From assembly GCA_032111745.1 (NCBI GenBank), contig JAULUH010000534.1:1-53251 (forward strand): 53,251 bases of DNA. The letters are read 5' to 3'. The translations under genes were made by a program, and so were the position numbers. Of this stretch, positions 18,937 through 27,186 are shown piece after piece (position 1 is the first letter of the stretch; each line of letters opens with the position of its first letter). The stretch comes from JAULUH01 sp032111745 (lineage in GTDB: Bacteria; Chloroflexota; Anaerolineae; JAAEKA01). The notes beneath the pieces are model-generated. The model did no database searches, was not told the DNA's origin, and saw nothing but the letters and a program-made list of their open reading frames with translations.

Positions 18937-19757
18937 TGATCGTCGTCGATCGCGTGAGCTTTGGCTACCCCGGCCAGGCGCCCGTCTTCGAGGAGTTCTC
19001 CTGGCGGGTGTCGGCCGGGGACTCGTGGGCGGTCATCGGCCCCAGCGGCAGCGGCAAGAGCACCTTGCTCTACCTCCTGGCCGGCCTGCGCCGGCCTACG
19101 GCGGGCACCGTGCTGGTGGATGGCCAGCCGGTGCCCCGCCCCCGGGCCAGCACGGGCCTGATCTTGCAGGACTACGGGCTGTTGCCCTGGGCCACGGTGC
19201 GGGAAAACGTGGCCCTGGGCCAGCGGCTGGGTCACTTCTACCGGCGCAAGGGGGCCGACGACAACGGGGTCCGGCCCTATCCGCCGCCCGATATCCCGCC
19301 CGAGCGAGTGGACCACTGGCTAAGCAGGCTGGACATCATGGGTGTGCAGCACCAATACCCGGCCCAGGTCAGCGGTGGGCAGCGCCAGCGGGCGGCGATC
19401 GCCCGCACGTTCGTGCTGGAGCCCTCCCTGTTGTTGATGGACGAGCCCTTCTCCTCTCTCGATGCCCTGACCCGGGAAGACCTGGAGGAGGTCACCCTGG
19501 GCCTGCAGGCTGAGACGGGGGTCAGCACGGTCCTGGTGACTCACAACATCGAGGAGGCGGCCTACCTGGGCCGGCAGATCCTGGTTCTGGGCCATCCGCC
19601 TCATCGCAGTGCCCACGTCGTCGACAATCCCAATGCCGGGGATCGCGGGTTTCGCGAGCACCCGGCATTCCAGGCCAAGTGCAACGAGCTGCGCCATGCG
19701 CTGGGTAGCCAGGGTGCACCGCTGCATCTGGCAGGCGCCGCGGCTGTGGCGCTATGA
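18936..19757 (+). CDS. ABC transporter ATP-binding protein (SsuB/TauB-like)
   Basis: 273 residues, starting at the ATG overlapping the preceding stop by one base; upstream in-frame codons belong to the substrate-binding gene's shadow. Walker A GPSGSGKST (about 34-42), Q-loop LILQDYGLLPW, signature VSGGQRQR, Walker B LLLMDEPFSSLD and the switch His in VLVTHNIEEA are all intact. The Q-loop followed by PWATVRENVALG is typical of nitrate/sulfonate/taurine importers. The C-terminal tail ends in an Ala-rich stretch. It powers uptake through the permease that overlaps its 3' end by four bases (ATGA). Confidence 0.95.
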   Translation: MIVVDRVSFGYPGQAPVFEEFSWRVSAGDSWAVIGPSGSGKSTLLYLLAGLRRPTAGTVLVDGQPVPRPRASTGLILQDYGLLPWATVRENVALGQRLGHFYRRKGADDNGVRPYPPPDIPPERVDHWLSRLDIMGVQHQYPAQVSGGQRQRAAIARTFVLEPSLLLMDEPFSSLDALTREDLEEVTLGLQAETGVSTVLVTHNIEEAAYLGRQILVLGHPPHRSAHVVDNPNAGDRGFREHPAFQAKCNELRHALGSQGAPLHLAGAAAVAL

Positions 19758-20497
19758 GACGGAGGGACCTGCTGCTGGCGGCCCTGGCCCTGGTGCTCCT
19801 GTGGGCGGTGGTGGCCCGGGTGCTCGACGAGGATATCCTGCCCCCGCCCTGGTCGGTGGCGCAGGCCCTGGTCATGGAGCTGCCCCAGGGGTTGGCTGGC
19901 CATTTCCTGATCAGCCTGGGGCGGGTCGTGGTCAGCATCGTGTTGGCGCTGCTGCTGGCCGTCCCGTCCGGGCTGGCCCTGGGCCAGAGCCCGGCCCTGG
20001 ACCGCATCTTCGCGCCCTTCGTCTATATTCTGTATCCCATTCCCAAGATCGTCTTTTTGCCCATCGTGCTGCTGTTCCTGGGTATCGGCGACGTGTCCAA
20101 AGTATTCATCATCGCCGTCATCCTGTTCTTCACCATCGTGGTGGTGGTGCGCGATGGGGCCCGGGCGCTGCGGCCGGAGACCATCTACTCCGTGCGCTCC
20201 CTCGGCGCCGGCCGCCTGGCTCTGTTCCGTTTCGTCTACCTGCCGGCCACCTTGCCTGCCACCCTCACGGCGGTGCGGGTGAGCATCGGCACGGCCATCG
20301 CCGTGCTGTTCTTCACGGAGACCTTTGCCACGACCTCCGGCCTCGGCTATTACATCATCGTGGAAAGCTGGGGGCGGCTGGCGTACCCTGAGATGTATGC
20401 TGGCGTCGTATGCATGAGCGTGATGGGCGTCCTGCTCTACTTTGCCGTGGATTGGCTGGAGCGCCGGCTGGCACCGTGGTCCAGGGTGCGCGAGTAG
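19754..20497 (+). CDS. ABC transporter permease (SsuC/TauC-like)
   Basis: 247 residues with six predicted TM helices. It has the family pattern RRRDLLLAALALVLLWAVVARV, PPPWSVAQALV, FVYILYPIPKIVFLPIVLLFLGIGDVSKVFII, and the EAA-loop region RSLGAGRLALFRFVYLPATLPATLTAVRVSIGTA that docks to the ATPase. It belongs to the BPD_transp_1 superfamily with nitrate/sulfonate/taurine permeases. The start ATGA overlap with the ATPase indicates translational coupling. It completes a three-gene importer, with substrate unresolved. Confidence 0.93.
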   Translation: MRRRDLLLAALALVLLWAVVARVLDEDILPPPWSVAQALVMELPQGLAGHFLISLGRVVVSIVLALLLAVPSGLALGQSPALDRIFAPFVYILYPIPKIVFLPIVLLFLGIGDVSKVFIIAVILFFTIVVVVRDGARALRPETIYSVRSLGAGRLALFRFVYLPATLPATLTAVRVSIGTAIAVLFFTETFATTSGLGYYIIVESWGRLAYPEMYAGVVCMSVMGVLLYFAVDWLERRLAPWSRVRE

Positions 20498-20567
20498 CCG
20501 CCGGCCGGGAGAGGGCGAGCGTTCATAGTGAGCGCTTCAGCGCTCCGCTGGCGCGTGCGCTGGGCTG

Positions 20568-20576
20568 TGGTATAAT
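20568..20576 (+). promoter_or_regulatory. Extended -10 promoter for lgt
   Basis: TGG-TATAAT at 20568-20576, a perfect extended -10 with no recognisable -35. The start would be near 20583, about 48 bases before the lgt ATG. A small hairpin GAGCGC-TTCA-GCGCTC at 20530-20545 lies upstream and may end the importer transcript. Confidence 0.6.
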
Positions 20577-20630
20577 GCCGTCCGGCAGGCCAGGCCTGAC
20601 ACTACTTATGGTTAGCTCAGGAGCAGCCGG

Positions 20631-21518
20631 ATGAACCCTGTAATTATCTCCCTGGGGCCGTTCCAGGTCACCTGGTACGGCGTGTTGATCGTGACGGGCG
20701 CGGTGATCGGGGCCTACGTCGCCACCCTGGAGGCCAAGCGGCGCGGGGAGGACCCCGACCACGTCTGGAATGCCCTGATCCTGATGCTGATCTTCGGCAT
20801 CATCGGAGCCCGCCTGTATCATGTGTTCTCGGACCCCGTGGGTGGCGTGGGCTGGAGCTATTACCGGGAGCATCCCCTCGATATCATCAATTTTTGGAAC
20901 GGCGGCTTCCGCGGCCTGGGCATCTACGGTGCCATCGTCGGCGGCTTCCTGGCTCTGGTGCTCTATTGCCTGTGGAAAGGCCTCAGCGTCCCCCGCTGGC
21001 TGGATATCATCATCCCCGGCGTGCTGCTGGCCCAGGCCATCGGCCGCTTTGGCAACTTCGTGAACCAGGAGCTGTACGGGCAGCCCACAACCCTGCCCTG
21101 GGGCTTCAAGATCAACCCCAACTTCCCCTTCCAAACCCCTACCGAGATGCTCGGCCGGAGCAGCGACGAGATCCTGGCCTATGTGGCTGGCACCCGCTTC
21201 CATCCGACCTTCTTCTACGAGGCCCTGTGGAACCTGCTGGGCTTCGTCCTGGTGATGGTCTTGGGTCGCCGGTGGCAGGCGCGGCTGCGGGATGGCGACA
21301 TCTTCCTGTTCTATCTGATCTGGTATCCCCTCGGGCGCTTCTGGGTGGAGATGTTCCGGCCGGACGCCTGGGTAACCGGCATCCCAGGGCTGGCCACGGC
21401 CCAGTTGATCTCCCTGTTCAGTATCGCCGTCGGGCTGATCGGCTTGATCTGGCGGCACTGGAAGTGGCATCCCGAGGAAACCCAGCCTGCCGAGGGCTCC
21501 AAGGAGGCCTCCGCATGA
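20631..21518 (+). CDS. lgt: Prolipoprotein diacylglyceryl transferase
   Basis: 295 residues. Lgt transfers diacylglycerol from phosphatidylglycerol to the lipobox cysteine of prolipoproteins in the cytoplasmic membrane. The start MNPVIISLGPFQVTWYGVLIV, the FRGLGIYGAIVGG block, the signature GRFGNFVNQELYGQPT and FYEALWNLLGF are all present, with about seven TM helices. It modifies lipoproteins such as three encoded in this window (17914, 25237 and 33351). The DUF2007 gene overlaps its end by four bases. The C-terminal tail is Glu/Lys-rich. Confidence 0.97.
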   Translation: MNPVIISLGPFQVTWYGVLIVTGAVIGAYVATLEAKRRGEDPDHVWNALILMLIFGIIGARLYHVFSDPVGGVGWSYYREHPLDIINFWNGGFRGLGIYGAIVGGFLALVLYCLWKGLSVPRWLDIIIPGVLLAQAIGRFGNFVNQELYGQPTTLPWGFKINPNFPFQTPTEMLGRSSDEILAYVAGTRFHPTFFYEALWNLLGFVLVMVLGRRWQARLRDGDIFLFYLIWYPLGRFWVEMFRPDAWVTGIPGLATAQLISLFSIAVGLIGLIWRHWKWHPEETQPAEGSKEASA

Positions 21519-21898
21519 CCATTCGCTCCCTCGGTTGGCCGCGGCGGCTTCTCGGGCGCCGATCCCAGGAGGATGCCAGGCCCAAGGAAAGCACAGGGGG
21601 ACAGATCCAGTCCGGCGAGCCGGTGGAGGTCTACGTGGCCGCCCACGAGATGGAGGCCCAGGTTATCAAGGGTTACCTGGAGAGCAACGGCATCCCGGTG
21701 GTGCTGCTCTCAGAGGCCATCGGGCCCACGCTGGCCGTTGCCGTCGGGCCGCTGGCCGAGGTGCGGGTGATGGTGCCGGCTCCCCTGGCCGAGCGGGCAC
21801 AGGAGCTGCTGGCCATGGAGCCTGAGCAGCCGCAGGATCTGGAGACGTCAACAGAGGTCGAGGCTGAGGGTGACGAGCCGTTCTTGGCAGAGGGCTAG
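21515..21898 (+). CDS. DUF2007 domain protein
   Basis: 127 residues from the ATG overlapping the lgt stop (ATGA). After a basic N-terminus (RSLGWPRRLLGRR) comes a DUF2007-like domain, EVYVAAHEMEAQVIKGYLESNGIPVVLLSE...LAEVRVMVPAPLAERAQELL (about 35-100), then an acidic tail. DUF2007 is a small ACT-like fold sometimes called a putative signal-transducing domain; its partner is unknown. Translational coupling to lgt is notable and suggests a membrane or lipoprotein-related role. Confidence 0.8.
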   Translation: MTIRSLGWPRRLLGRRSQEDARPKESTGGQIQSGEPVEVYVAAHEMEAQVIKGYLESNGIPVVLLSEAIGPTLAVAVGPLAEVRVMVPAPLAERAQELLAMEPEQPQDLETSTEVEAEGDEPFLAEG

Positions 21899-21912
21899 GC
21901 CCACGTACACGG

Positions 21913-22015
21913 AGTCGAGGCTTCAGCCGGGCTGAGCACCAGGTACCCTCCCGCCACACGAAGTCGAGGCTTCAGCCGGTGATCCCGTGTTGTCTCCGGC
22001 TGAAGCCTCGACTTC
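21913..22015. repeat. Repeat cluster: AGTCGAGGCTTCAGCCGG, two direct and one inverted copy
   Basis: Identical 18-mers at 21913-21930 and 21962-21979, and the exact complement at 21996-22013. The second and third copies, with two more flanking bases each, form a perfect 20-bp stem (21960-21979 with 21996-22015) around a 16-base loop. It follows the DUF2007 stop by about 60 bases and could end transcription or protect the mRNA end, but there is no T-run. Confidence 0.85.
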
Positions 22016-22110
22016 ATATTCCCCGGGGATGTCCTCCTTCGTGCCCATCGCGCTGCGTGACCTTCGCCGTCCTTCGTGCCATCGTGTTCCAAACGCCCAC
22101 CCGGGCCCCC

Positions 22111-22155
22111 AAGACCGGCCAAAGCCTTGGCTCCGCTCCCGGAGCGACTGAGGTG
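22111..22155. repeat. REP-like GC-rich extragenic repeat, copy 2
   Basis: AAGACCGGCCAAAGCC followed by CTCCCGGAGCGACTGAGG, closely matching 11047-11092. As in that case, it lies immediately past the 3' end of a minus-strand gene (stop at 22159). The 260 bases between 21899 and 22158 hold only these repeats. Confidence 0.6.
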
Positions 22156-22158
22156 GGC

Positions 22159-23601
22159 CTAATGGCCGTTGGCGCCGGGGCGCTCGATAGGGAGGCCGCT
22201 GGCGGCCCACTCGCGAAAGCCGCCCACCATATTGATGACCGCGGGGATGCCGGCTGCCTGCAGGATGCTGGCGGCAATGGCCGACCGGCTGCCGCTGAGG
22301 CATTGCACCACCACGGGCCGATCAGGCCGCAGCTGGCGCGCGTACTCGGGCAGGTAGCCCAGCATGACGTGGGTGGCGCCCGGCACATGCCCCTCCTCCC
22401 ACTCAGCCTGCCCGCGCACGTCGATCACCAGCACATCGTCCTTCAAGAGATGCCTGGCTACCTGCTGCGCGTTGGCCATTTGATAGGACTGCACAGGCTG
22501 GCCCGCCTCCATCCAGGCGTCGACGCCCGGCGATTCGAAGTAGCCGGCCAGCTGGTCCAGCCCGATGGTGGCCAGGTCGCGGGCGACTTCGGCGGCCTGG
22601 TGGCGATCGGCGATGACGTAGAAGGGCTGCTGGTAATCCAGGAGCCACCCGGCCCAGTTGACAAAGGAGCCGTCGTAAGGGATGTTGACCGTGCCCGGCA
22701 CGTGCGCCGAGGCGTAGGCCATGGCCGGGCGGGTGTCCACCACGGTGGCGCCCGCCTTGAGGAGTCGGTCGAGCTGGCTGAAGGGCAGGTGCTCGGGACC
22801 GGCCACGCTGTGCAACAACCGGGGGCCGACCTTGTTGATGCGCTTCATCTCGGCGAAGTAGCGCGGGGGCTCCGGCTGGCCCTCCAACAGCGCGGCCACC
22901 AACTGGTCCTCATCCTCGTGGGCCAGTGCCCAGTTGAACAGCTTCTCGTAGCCGACCGTGGTAGAGGGCACTGCGCCCAGGGCCTTGCCGCAGGCGCTGC
23001 CGGCCCCATGCGCCGGCCAGATCTGCAGGTAGTCGGGGAGCTCCTTGAACCGCTTCAGCGAGTGGAACATCTGGTGGGCGCCGATCTCGGCGGTGCCGGC
23101 CAGGGCTGCAGCCTTCTCCAGCAGGTCGGGCCGTCCCACATCGCCCACAAACACGAAATCGCCGGTGAAGATGCCCATGGGCCGGTCGGCACCGGCGGTA
23201 TCGGTCAGCAGCAGCGCGATGTGCTCGGGCGTATGGCCCGGGGTGTGCATGACGTCGAAGCGCACGTTGCCGATCCCGAAGCTGCTGCCGTTCTTCAGCT
23301 GCACATGGCCGTAGCTGTCCAGGAACTGGTACTTCCAGTGCTCGTCGCCCTCGTCCGAGAGATAGAGCGTGGCGCCGGTGCGGGCGGCCAGCTCACGCGC
23401 GCCTGATACGAAGTCGGCGTGGATATGGGTCTCGGTCACCCCGGCGATGCGCATGCCATGGGCCTCGGCCGCGCACAGGTAGGGCTCGATATTGCGGCCG
23501 GGGTCGACGATGATGGCCTCGTGAGTAGCCTGGCAGCCCACCATATACGAGGCATGAGCAAGCTTTTCATTGTAGAAGTATCGTAGCAGCAAGGTCCTCA
23601 T
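22159..23601 (-). CDS. Metallo-beta-lactamase fold hydrolase fused to two rhodanese domains
   Basis: 480 residues. The N-terminal MBL domain has ETHIHADFVSG (57-67), HTPGHTPEHIAL and FTGDFVFVGDVGRPDLL, the layout of persulfide dioxygenases (ETHE1/BlrB-like). Two rhodanese domains follow: the first (about 265-350, ATVVDTRPAMAYASAHVPGTVNIPY) has no active-site Cys, the second (about 375-470) has Cys434 in the QCLSGSRS loop. Members oxidise or shuttle sulfane sulfur, using glutathione or other thiols. AGGAG abuts the ATG at 23601; a TTG at 23592 has better spacing and is an alternative start. It diverges from the BlaI-type gene across 170 bases. Confidence 0.9.
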   Translation of the reverse strand: MRTLLLRYFYNEKLAHASYMVGCQATHEAIIVDPGRNIEPYLCAAEAHGMRIAGVTETHIHADFVSGARELAARTGATLYLSDEGDEHWKYQFLDSYGHVQLKNGSSFGIGNVRFDVMHTPGHTPEHIALLLTDTAGADRPMGIFTGDFVFVGDVGRPDLLEKAAALAGTAEIGAHQMFHSLKRFKELPDYLQIWPAHGAGSACGKALGAVPSTTVGYEKLFNWALAHEDEDQLVAALLEGQPEPPRYFAEMKRINKVGPRLLHSVAGPEHLPFSQLDRLLKAGATVVDTRPAMAYASAHVPGTVNIPYDGSFVNWAGWLLDYQQPFYVIADRHQAAEVARDLATIGLDQLAGYFESPGVDAWMEAGQPVQSYQMANAQQVARHLLKDDVLVIDVRGQAEWEEGHVPGATHVMLGYLPEYARQLRPDRPVVVQCLSGSRSAIAASILQAAGIPAVINMVGGFREWAASGLPIERPGANGH

Positions 23602-23631
23602 CTCCTGGTCGCGAGTTGGCGGCGACGGTTC

Positions 23632-23659
23632 TTGACAAATGTCCGGAAGCTCTTAAAAT
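23632..23659 (+). promoter_or_regulatory. Promoter of the BlaI-type repressor gene
   Basis: TTGACA at 23632-23637, a 16-base spacer, TAAAAT at 23654-23659. The start would be near 23666, about 107 bases before the GTG at 23773. Confidence 0.6.
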
Positions 23660-23667
23660 ATGTAAGA
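23651..23667. promoter_or_regulatory. Candidate repressor operator over the -10
   Basis: TCTTA-N7-TAAGA is a perfect inverted repeat overlapping the -10 box and start region. Its right half, ATATGTAAGA, resembles the operator half-sites I remember for BlaI of Bacillus and Staphylococcus. Autorepression by the downstream BlaI-type gene is the simplest reading. Confidence 0.5.
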
Positions 23668-23772
23668 CTTCGATGCGCCAAGGGCCAGGTTGGTAACAGG
23701 CTGGCCCACACGTTGTCCAGGCCTTTCCGGGGCCCTGGGAGCGTTGGCGCAAACTCAGCCACAGGAGCACCG

Positions 23773-24215
23773 GTGAGCAGCGGAATGCACCTTGTCGTTC
23801 AAACCTTTCGGCTCAACCAGCAAGGCCTGGCCCGCATCTTCNNNNNNNNNNGGACGCCGTCTGGCAGTTGGAGGAGCCCACGGTGCAGGCTGTCTGTGAC
23901 CACCTGGGGCCTGACCACCACTACAAGACCGTCATGACGGTCCTGAACCGCCTGGTGGACAAGGGTGTGCTGACGCGGCAGCGCCGCTCCCGTGCCTTTG
24001 TCTACGTGGCCCGCCAGAGCCGGGACGTGTTCCTGTCGCGGGTCTCGGCGGCCGTGATGGGGGGCCTGGTGCGCGATTTCGGCAGCCTGGCCGTGGCCCA
24101 GTTCGTAGAGGCGCTGGACGAGCTGGATCCGGAGCAGCTGGACGAGCTGGAGCGCCTGGTGCAGGAGCGGCGGCGCTGCCGTGTCGGCGTCGAGGACCAC
24201 GATGCCGGCCAGTAA
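23773..24215 (+). CDS. BlaI/MecI/CopY-family repressor, interrupted by assembly gap
   Basis: Start GTG at 23773 with AGGAG upstream. 23 codons (ending RLNQQGLARIF) run into the N gap. After the gap the frame of 23853 reads DAVWQLEEPTVQAVCDHLGPDHHYKTVMTVLNRLVDKGVLTRQRRSRAFVYVA, the classic BlaI winged helix, then a C-terminal dimerisation helix. The two parts are out of frame with exactly ten Ns; homologues have about eight residues here (a GPLEAxVM-like segment), so the true gap is about 23 bases. The protein should repress its own operon until cleaved by a partner protease, which overlaps its 3' end. Confidence 0.88.
23842..23851. other. Assembly gap (10 N)
   Basis: Ten undetermined bases inside the BlaI-type gene. 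The reading frames either side fit a true gap length of 2 modulo 3, so ten is a placeholder, not the real length. Confidence 0.95.
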
Positions 24216-25194
24216 TCACGCCGGACGGGCCTTCTGGAGCCTGGTGGGGCTGGTCGTAGTGACCGGCGCCGGCTTGGTGACGCTCCTGGCCTGGCAGATG
24301 CCCCTCTTGTTACAGAGCGCCTGGCTGGCCTGCCTGGACGCGCTGTCCTTTATGCAAGCCTTTCTGCCAGCCCTGGCCCTACCGCTGGTTTTGCTCGCCA
24401 CCGGCGTGGCGCGCGGCACTTGGTCGGTGCTGGTGCAACTGCGGGAGACGCGGCGCCTGGTGGATCAGCTCACCTGGCAGCGCATCGCCCCCCCATCCAG
24501 CCTGGCTGGCATGGCCGCTGAGCTGGGCCTTGAGCGCTGCCTGGTGCTGGTGGACGATCCTGCCCCCTACACGTTCACCGAGGGCCTGGCCCGGCCTCGA
24601 GTGTGGCTCAGCACCGGCCTGGTGGAGCTTCTGGATCCCGCCGAGTTGCGGGCCGTGCTGGCCCACGAGCAGCATCACCTGCGGCGCCACGATCCCTTGC
24701 GCGTGTTGCTCAGCCGCAGCCTGGCCCAGGGCCTCTTCTTTCTGCCGCTGGCGGCCTCGTTGCGGGACGACTACCTGTTGGGCAAGGAGATCGATGCCGA
24801 CGCCGCCAGCGGTGCCGATGAGTCGCTGGCGGCAGCACTGCTCAAGCTTTTGCGCACTGGCAGCTCCTTGCCGGATGGGGCCAACCTGGCTGCCATTGGG
24901 CCGGTCAATGCCACGGCCGCGCGGGTGCAACACCTGCTGTCTGGCCGCCGCGGTCGACCCCCCGGCATTCGCTATCGCGCGCCGATCTGGATCAGCGCGG
25001 CCCTGGTGTTAACGTTGTTGGGGACGGCCTATGCATCTACCAGCCGGGCCGCCGCGCCGTTGGCCGGAGGCGAGTGCGGCTATGATCCACCGCAGCAGAT
25101 GCTGGAGGAGGTGCCACAGCCCCTCACCCCGGTGTCGCAGGACGAGATCAGCCCGGACGCCGGCTTCACTCCGGTGATTCTCCCCTTACGTTAG
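24202..25194 (+). CDS. M56 family (BlaR1/MecR1-like) membrane metalloprotease
   Basis: 330 residues from the ATG at 24202, overlapping the repressor gene by 14 bases; a GTG at 24181 is possible. TM helices SLVGLVVVTGAGLVTLLAW and FLPALALPLVLLATGVA are followed by a soluble protease domain with HEQHH at 155-159 (zinc motif HExxH) and a downstream KEIDADA giving the third ligand. A last TM helix (IWISAALVLTLLGTAYA) leads to only about 50 extracytoplasmic residues. There is no penicillin-binding sensor domain, so this is a BlaR1-like protease with another signal. It probably cleaves the adjacent repressor. Confidence 0.88.
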   Translation: MPASNHAGRAFWSLVGLVVVTGAGLVTLLAWQMPLLLQSAWLACLDALSFMQAFLPALALPLVLLATGVARGTWSVLVQLRETRRLVDQLTWQRIAPPSSLAGMAAELGLERCLVLVDDPAPYTFTEGLARPRVWLSTGLVELLDPAELRAVLAHEQHHLRRHDPLRVLLSRSLAQGLFFLPLAASLRDDYLLGKEIDADAASGADESLAAALLKLLRTGSSLPDGANLAAIGPVNATAARVQHLLSGRRGRPPGIRYRAPIWISAALVLTLLGTAYASTSRAAAPLAGGECGYDPPQQMLEEVPQPLTPVSQDEISPDAGFTPVILPLR

Positions 25195-25236
25195 AAGTAT
25201 CCAATCTTTAAGCTTAGAATAAGGAAATCTCGCCTG

Positions 25237-27159
25237 ATGACATGGTTACCTACCCGTATTAGTCCTGGCGCGCGCGCCGCCGCGCGCGCCGCAGTTGTGT
25301 TGCTGGCCCTGCTCGTTGCCGGATGCACGACGCCCACTAGCGTCATCCCCGCCGCAGGGGGCGAAGCCGCTACCGCAGTCGAGAAGGCGTTGGCCATACC
25401 GGCCGCCGCTGGCGCCGAGGATCCACCCGTAGCGGCTGATGATCCCCGCAGCAAAGGCGAGGCGGACGCGCCGGTTACCATCGTGGAGTACTCCGACTTC
25501 CAATGCCCCTTCTGCGCGCGCTGGGTGGAGCAAACCTATCCGATGATCCTGGAGGAGTATATCAACAGCGGCCAGGCACGCCTGGTGTTCCGGGACTTCC
25601 CGCTCTCCTTCCACGCCAACGCCGACAATGCCGCAGTGGCCACGCGCTGCGCCGCCGAACAGGGCAAATACTGGGAGATGCATGACAGCCTGTTCGACAA
25701 CCAGACTGCCTGGGCCGAGCTCGAAGATCCCACGGATGCCTTCGCCAGCTACGCCACGGCCAGCGGGATCGACACAGACGCCTTCCGCGAGTGCCTGGCC
25801 AGCGGCAAGTTCGACCAGGCTATTGCCGAGGACATGGCCGCCGGGGAGGCGGCCGGGGTCAGTGGCACCCCCAGCTTCGTGATCAACGGGCAGCTGCTGG
25901 TGGGCGCCCAGCCGCCGGCGGTGTTCCAGCAGGCCCTGGAGACCATCCTGGCTGGGGGTAGCATTGTCGAGCCGGAGCCCGAGGCGTTGGAGCCTGCCCA
26001 ACCCCTGGATATCCCCCTGGGCGATGCCCCGGTGAAGGGCGATCCCGACGCGCCCATCACCATCGTGGAGTACTCGGATTATCAGTGTCCCTTCTGTAGC
26101 CGCTTCGCCAACGAGACCCTGCCCAGTCTGGTCGAGCAGTTCGTAGACACCGGCAAGGTCAAGCTGGTCTTCAAGGATTTCCCGCTGAGCCAGATCCATC
26201 CCCAGGCCCAGCAGGCTGCGGAGGCCGCGCGCTGTGTGCGGGAACTGTCCGGCACCGACGAGGCCTACTGGCAGATGCACGACCGGCTGTTTGAGACACA
26301 GGAGGAGTGGTCCGGCGCGGCAAATGCCGCCGGCCTGTTCGCCGGGTATGCCGGCGACCTGGGCCTAGCAGCCGAGGATGTGGAGGCCTGCCTCGACAGC
26401 GGCCGCCACGCTGCCGCAGTTCAGGTCGATTTCGAGGAGGGTGTGAGCTTCGGCGTGGGCGGCACCCCAACCTTCTTTATCAATGGGCAGCCGCTTGTGG
26501 GTGCCCAGCCCCTGGAGAACTTCAGCCAGGCTATCGCGATCGTCGAGGGCGGCGGCAGCATCATGCCTCCGCCCCAGCCCACCCCAGAACCGCCGCCAAC
26601 GCCGGCTCCCTTGAGTGGGGATGTGCCGCTGGAAGACGCCGCCGGCATCAAGGGCGATCCCAACGCGCCAATCACCATCGTCGAGTATTCGGACTACGAG
26701 TGTCCCTACTGCCAGCGCCATTTCCTGCAGACCATGCCGCAGCTGCAGCAATACATCGACGATGGCACAGTCCTGTATGTGTTCAAGGACTTTCCCTTGT
26801 CCATGATCCATCCCCAGGCGCTCAAGGCCGCCGAGGCCGCCCGTTGCGCCGGTGAGCAGGACGCTTACTGGGAGATGCACGATAAGCTCTTCGAGGCCCA
26901 GCAGGAGTGGGCTGGCCAGGCCGACGCCGTGGAGCGCTTCAAGGGCTATGCCGGCGCGCTAGAGCTGGATCAGGCGGAGTTCGACACCTGCCTCGATAGC
27001 GGCAAGTTCCAGGCCGTGGTCGAGGCGAACCTGCAGGAAGGTGCTGGCTACGGCGTGCGCGGCACCCCCGGCTTCTATATCAACCGTACGCCTCTGCCCG
27101 GCGCCTACCCCTTCGAGGCTTTCCAGCAGCTTATCGAGGCCGAGCTGGCCGGCCAGTAG
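25237..27159 (+). CDS. Lipoprotein with three fused DsbA-like thioredoxin domains
   Basis: 640 residues. Lipoprotein signal with lipobox ending at Cys30 (LLVAGC). Three consecutive DsbA/thioredoxin_4 domains follow, about 66-255, 265-455 and 470-640, each beginning GxxxAPxTIVEYSDxxCPxC. Active sites are C90-P-F-C93, C284-P-F-C287 and C489-P-Y-C492. Each domain also keeps the cis-Pro loop (GTPSF, GTPTF, GTPGF) and a second Cys pair (ATRC/AARC and CLxSG). The Pro-rich linkers are PEPEALEPAQP and PPPQPTPEPPPTPAP. It should oxidise or isomerise thiols outside the membrane. It follows the protease gene by 42 bases and is probably in that operon. Confidence 0.93.
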   Translation: MTWLPTRISPGARAAARAAVVLLALLVAGCTTPTSVIPAAGGEAATAVEKALAIPAAAGAEDPPVAADDPRSKGEADAPVTIVEYSDFQCPFCARWVEQTYPMILEEYINSGQARLVFRDFPLSFHANADNAAVATRCAAEQGKYWEMHDSLFDNQTAWAELEDPTDAFASYATASGIDTDAFRECLASGKFDQAIAEDMAAGEAAGVSGTPSFVINGQLLVGAQPPAVFQQALETILAGGSIVEPEPEALEPAQPLDIPLGDAPVKGDPDAPITIVEYSDYQCPFCSRFANETLPSLVEQFVDTGKVKLVFKDFPLSQIHPQAQQAAEAARCVRELSGTDEAYWQMHDRLFETQEEWSGAANAAGLFAGYAGDLGLAAEDVEACLDSGRHAAAVQVDFEEGVSFGVGGTPTFFINGQPLVGAQPLENFSQAIAIVEGGGSIMPPPQPTPEPPPTPAPLSGDVPLEDAAGIKGDPNAPITIVEYSDYECPYCQRHFLQTMPQLQQYIDDGTVLYVFKDFPLSMIHPQALKAAEAARCAGEQDAYWEMHDKLFEAQQEWAGQADAVERFKGYAGALELDQAEFDTCLDSGKFQAVVEANLQEGAGYGVRGTPGFYINRTPLPGAYPFEAFQQLIEAELAGQ

Positions 27160-27186
27160 ATTCTGGCGTATCTCGTGGCCCAGATG

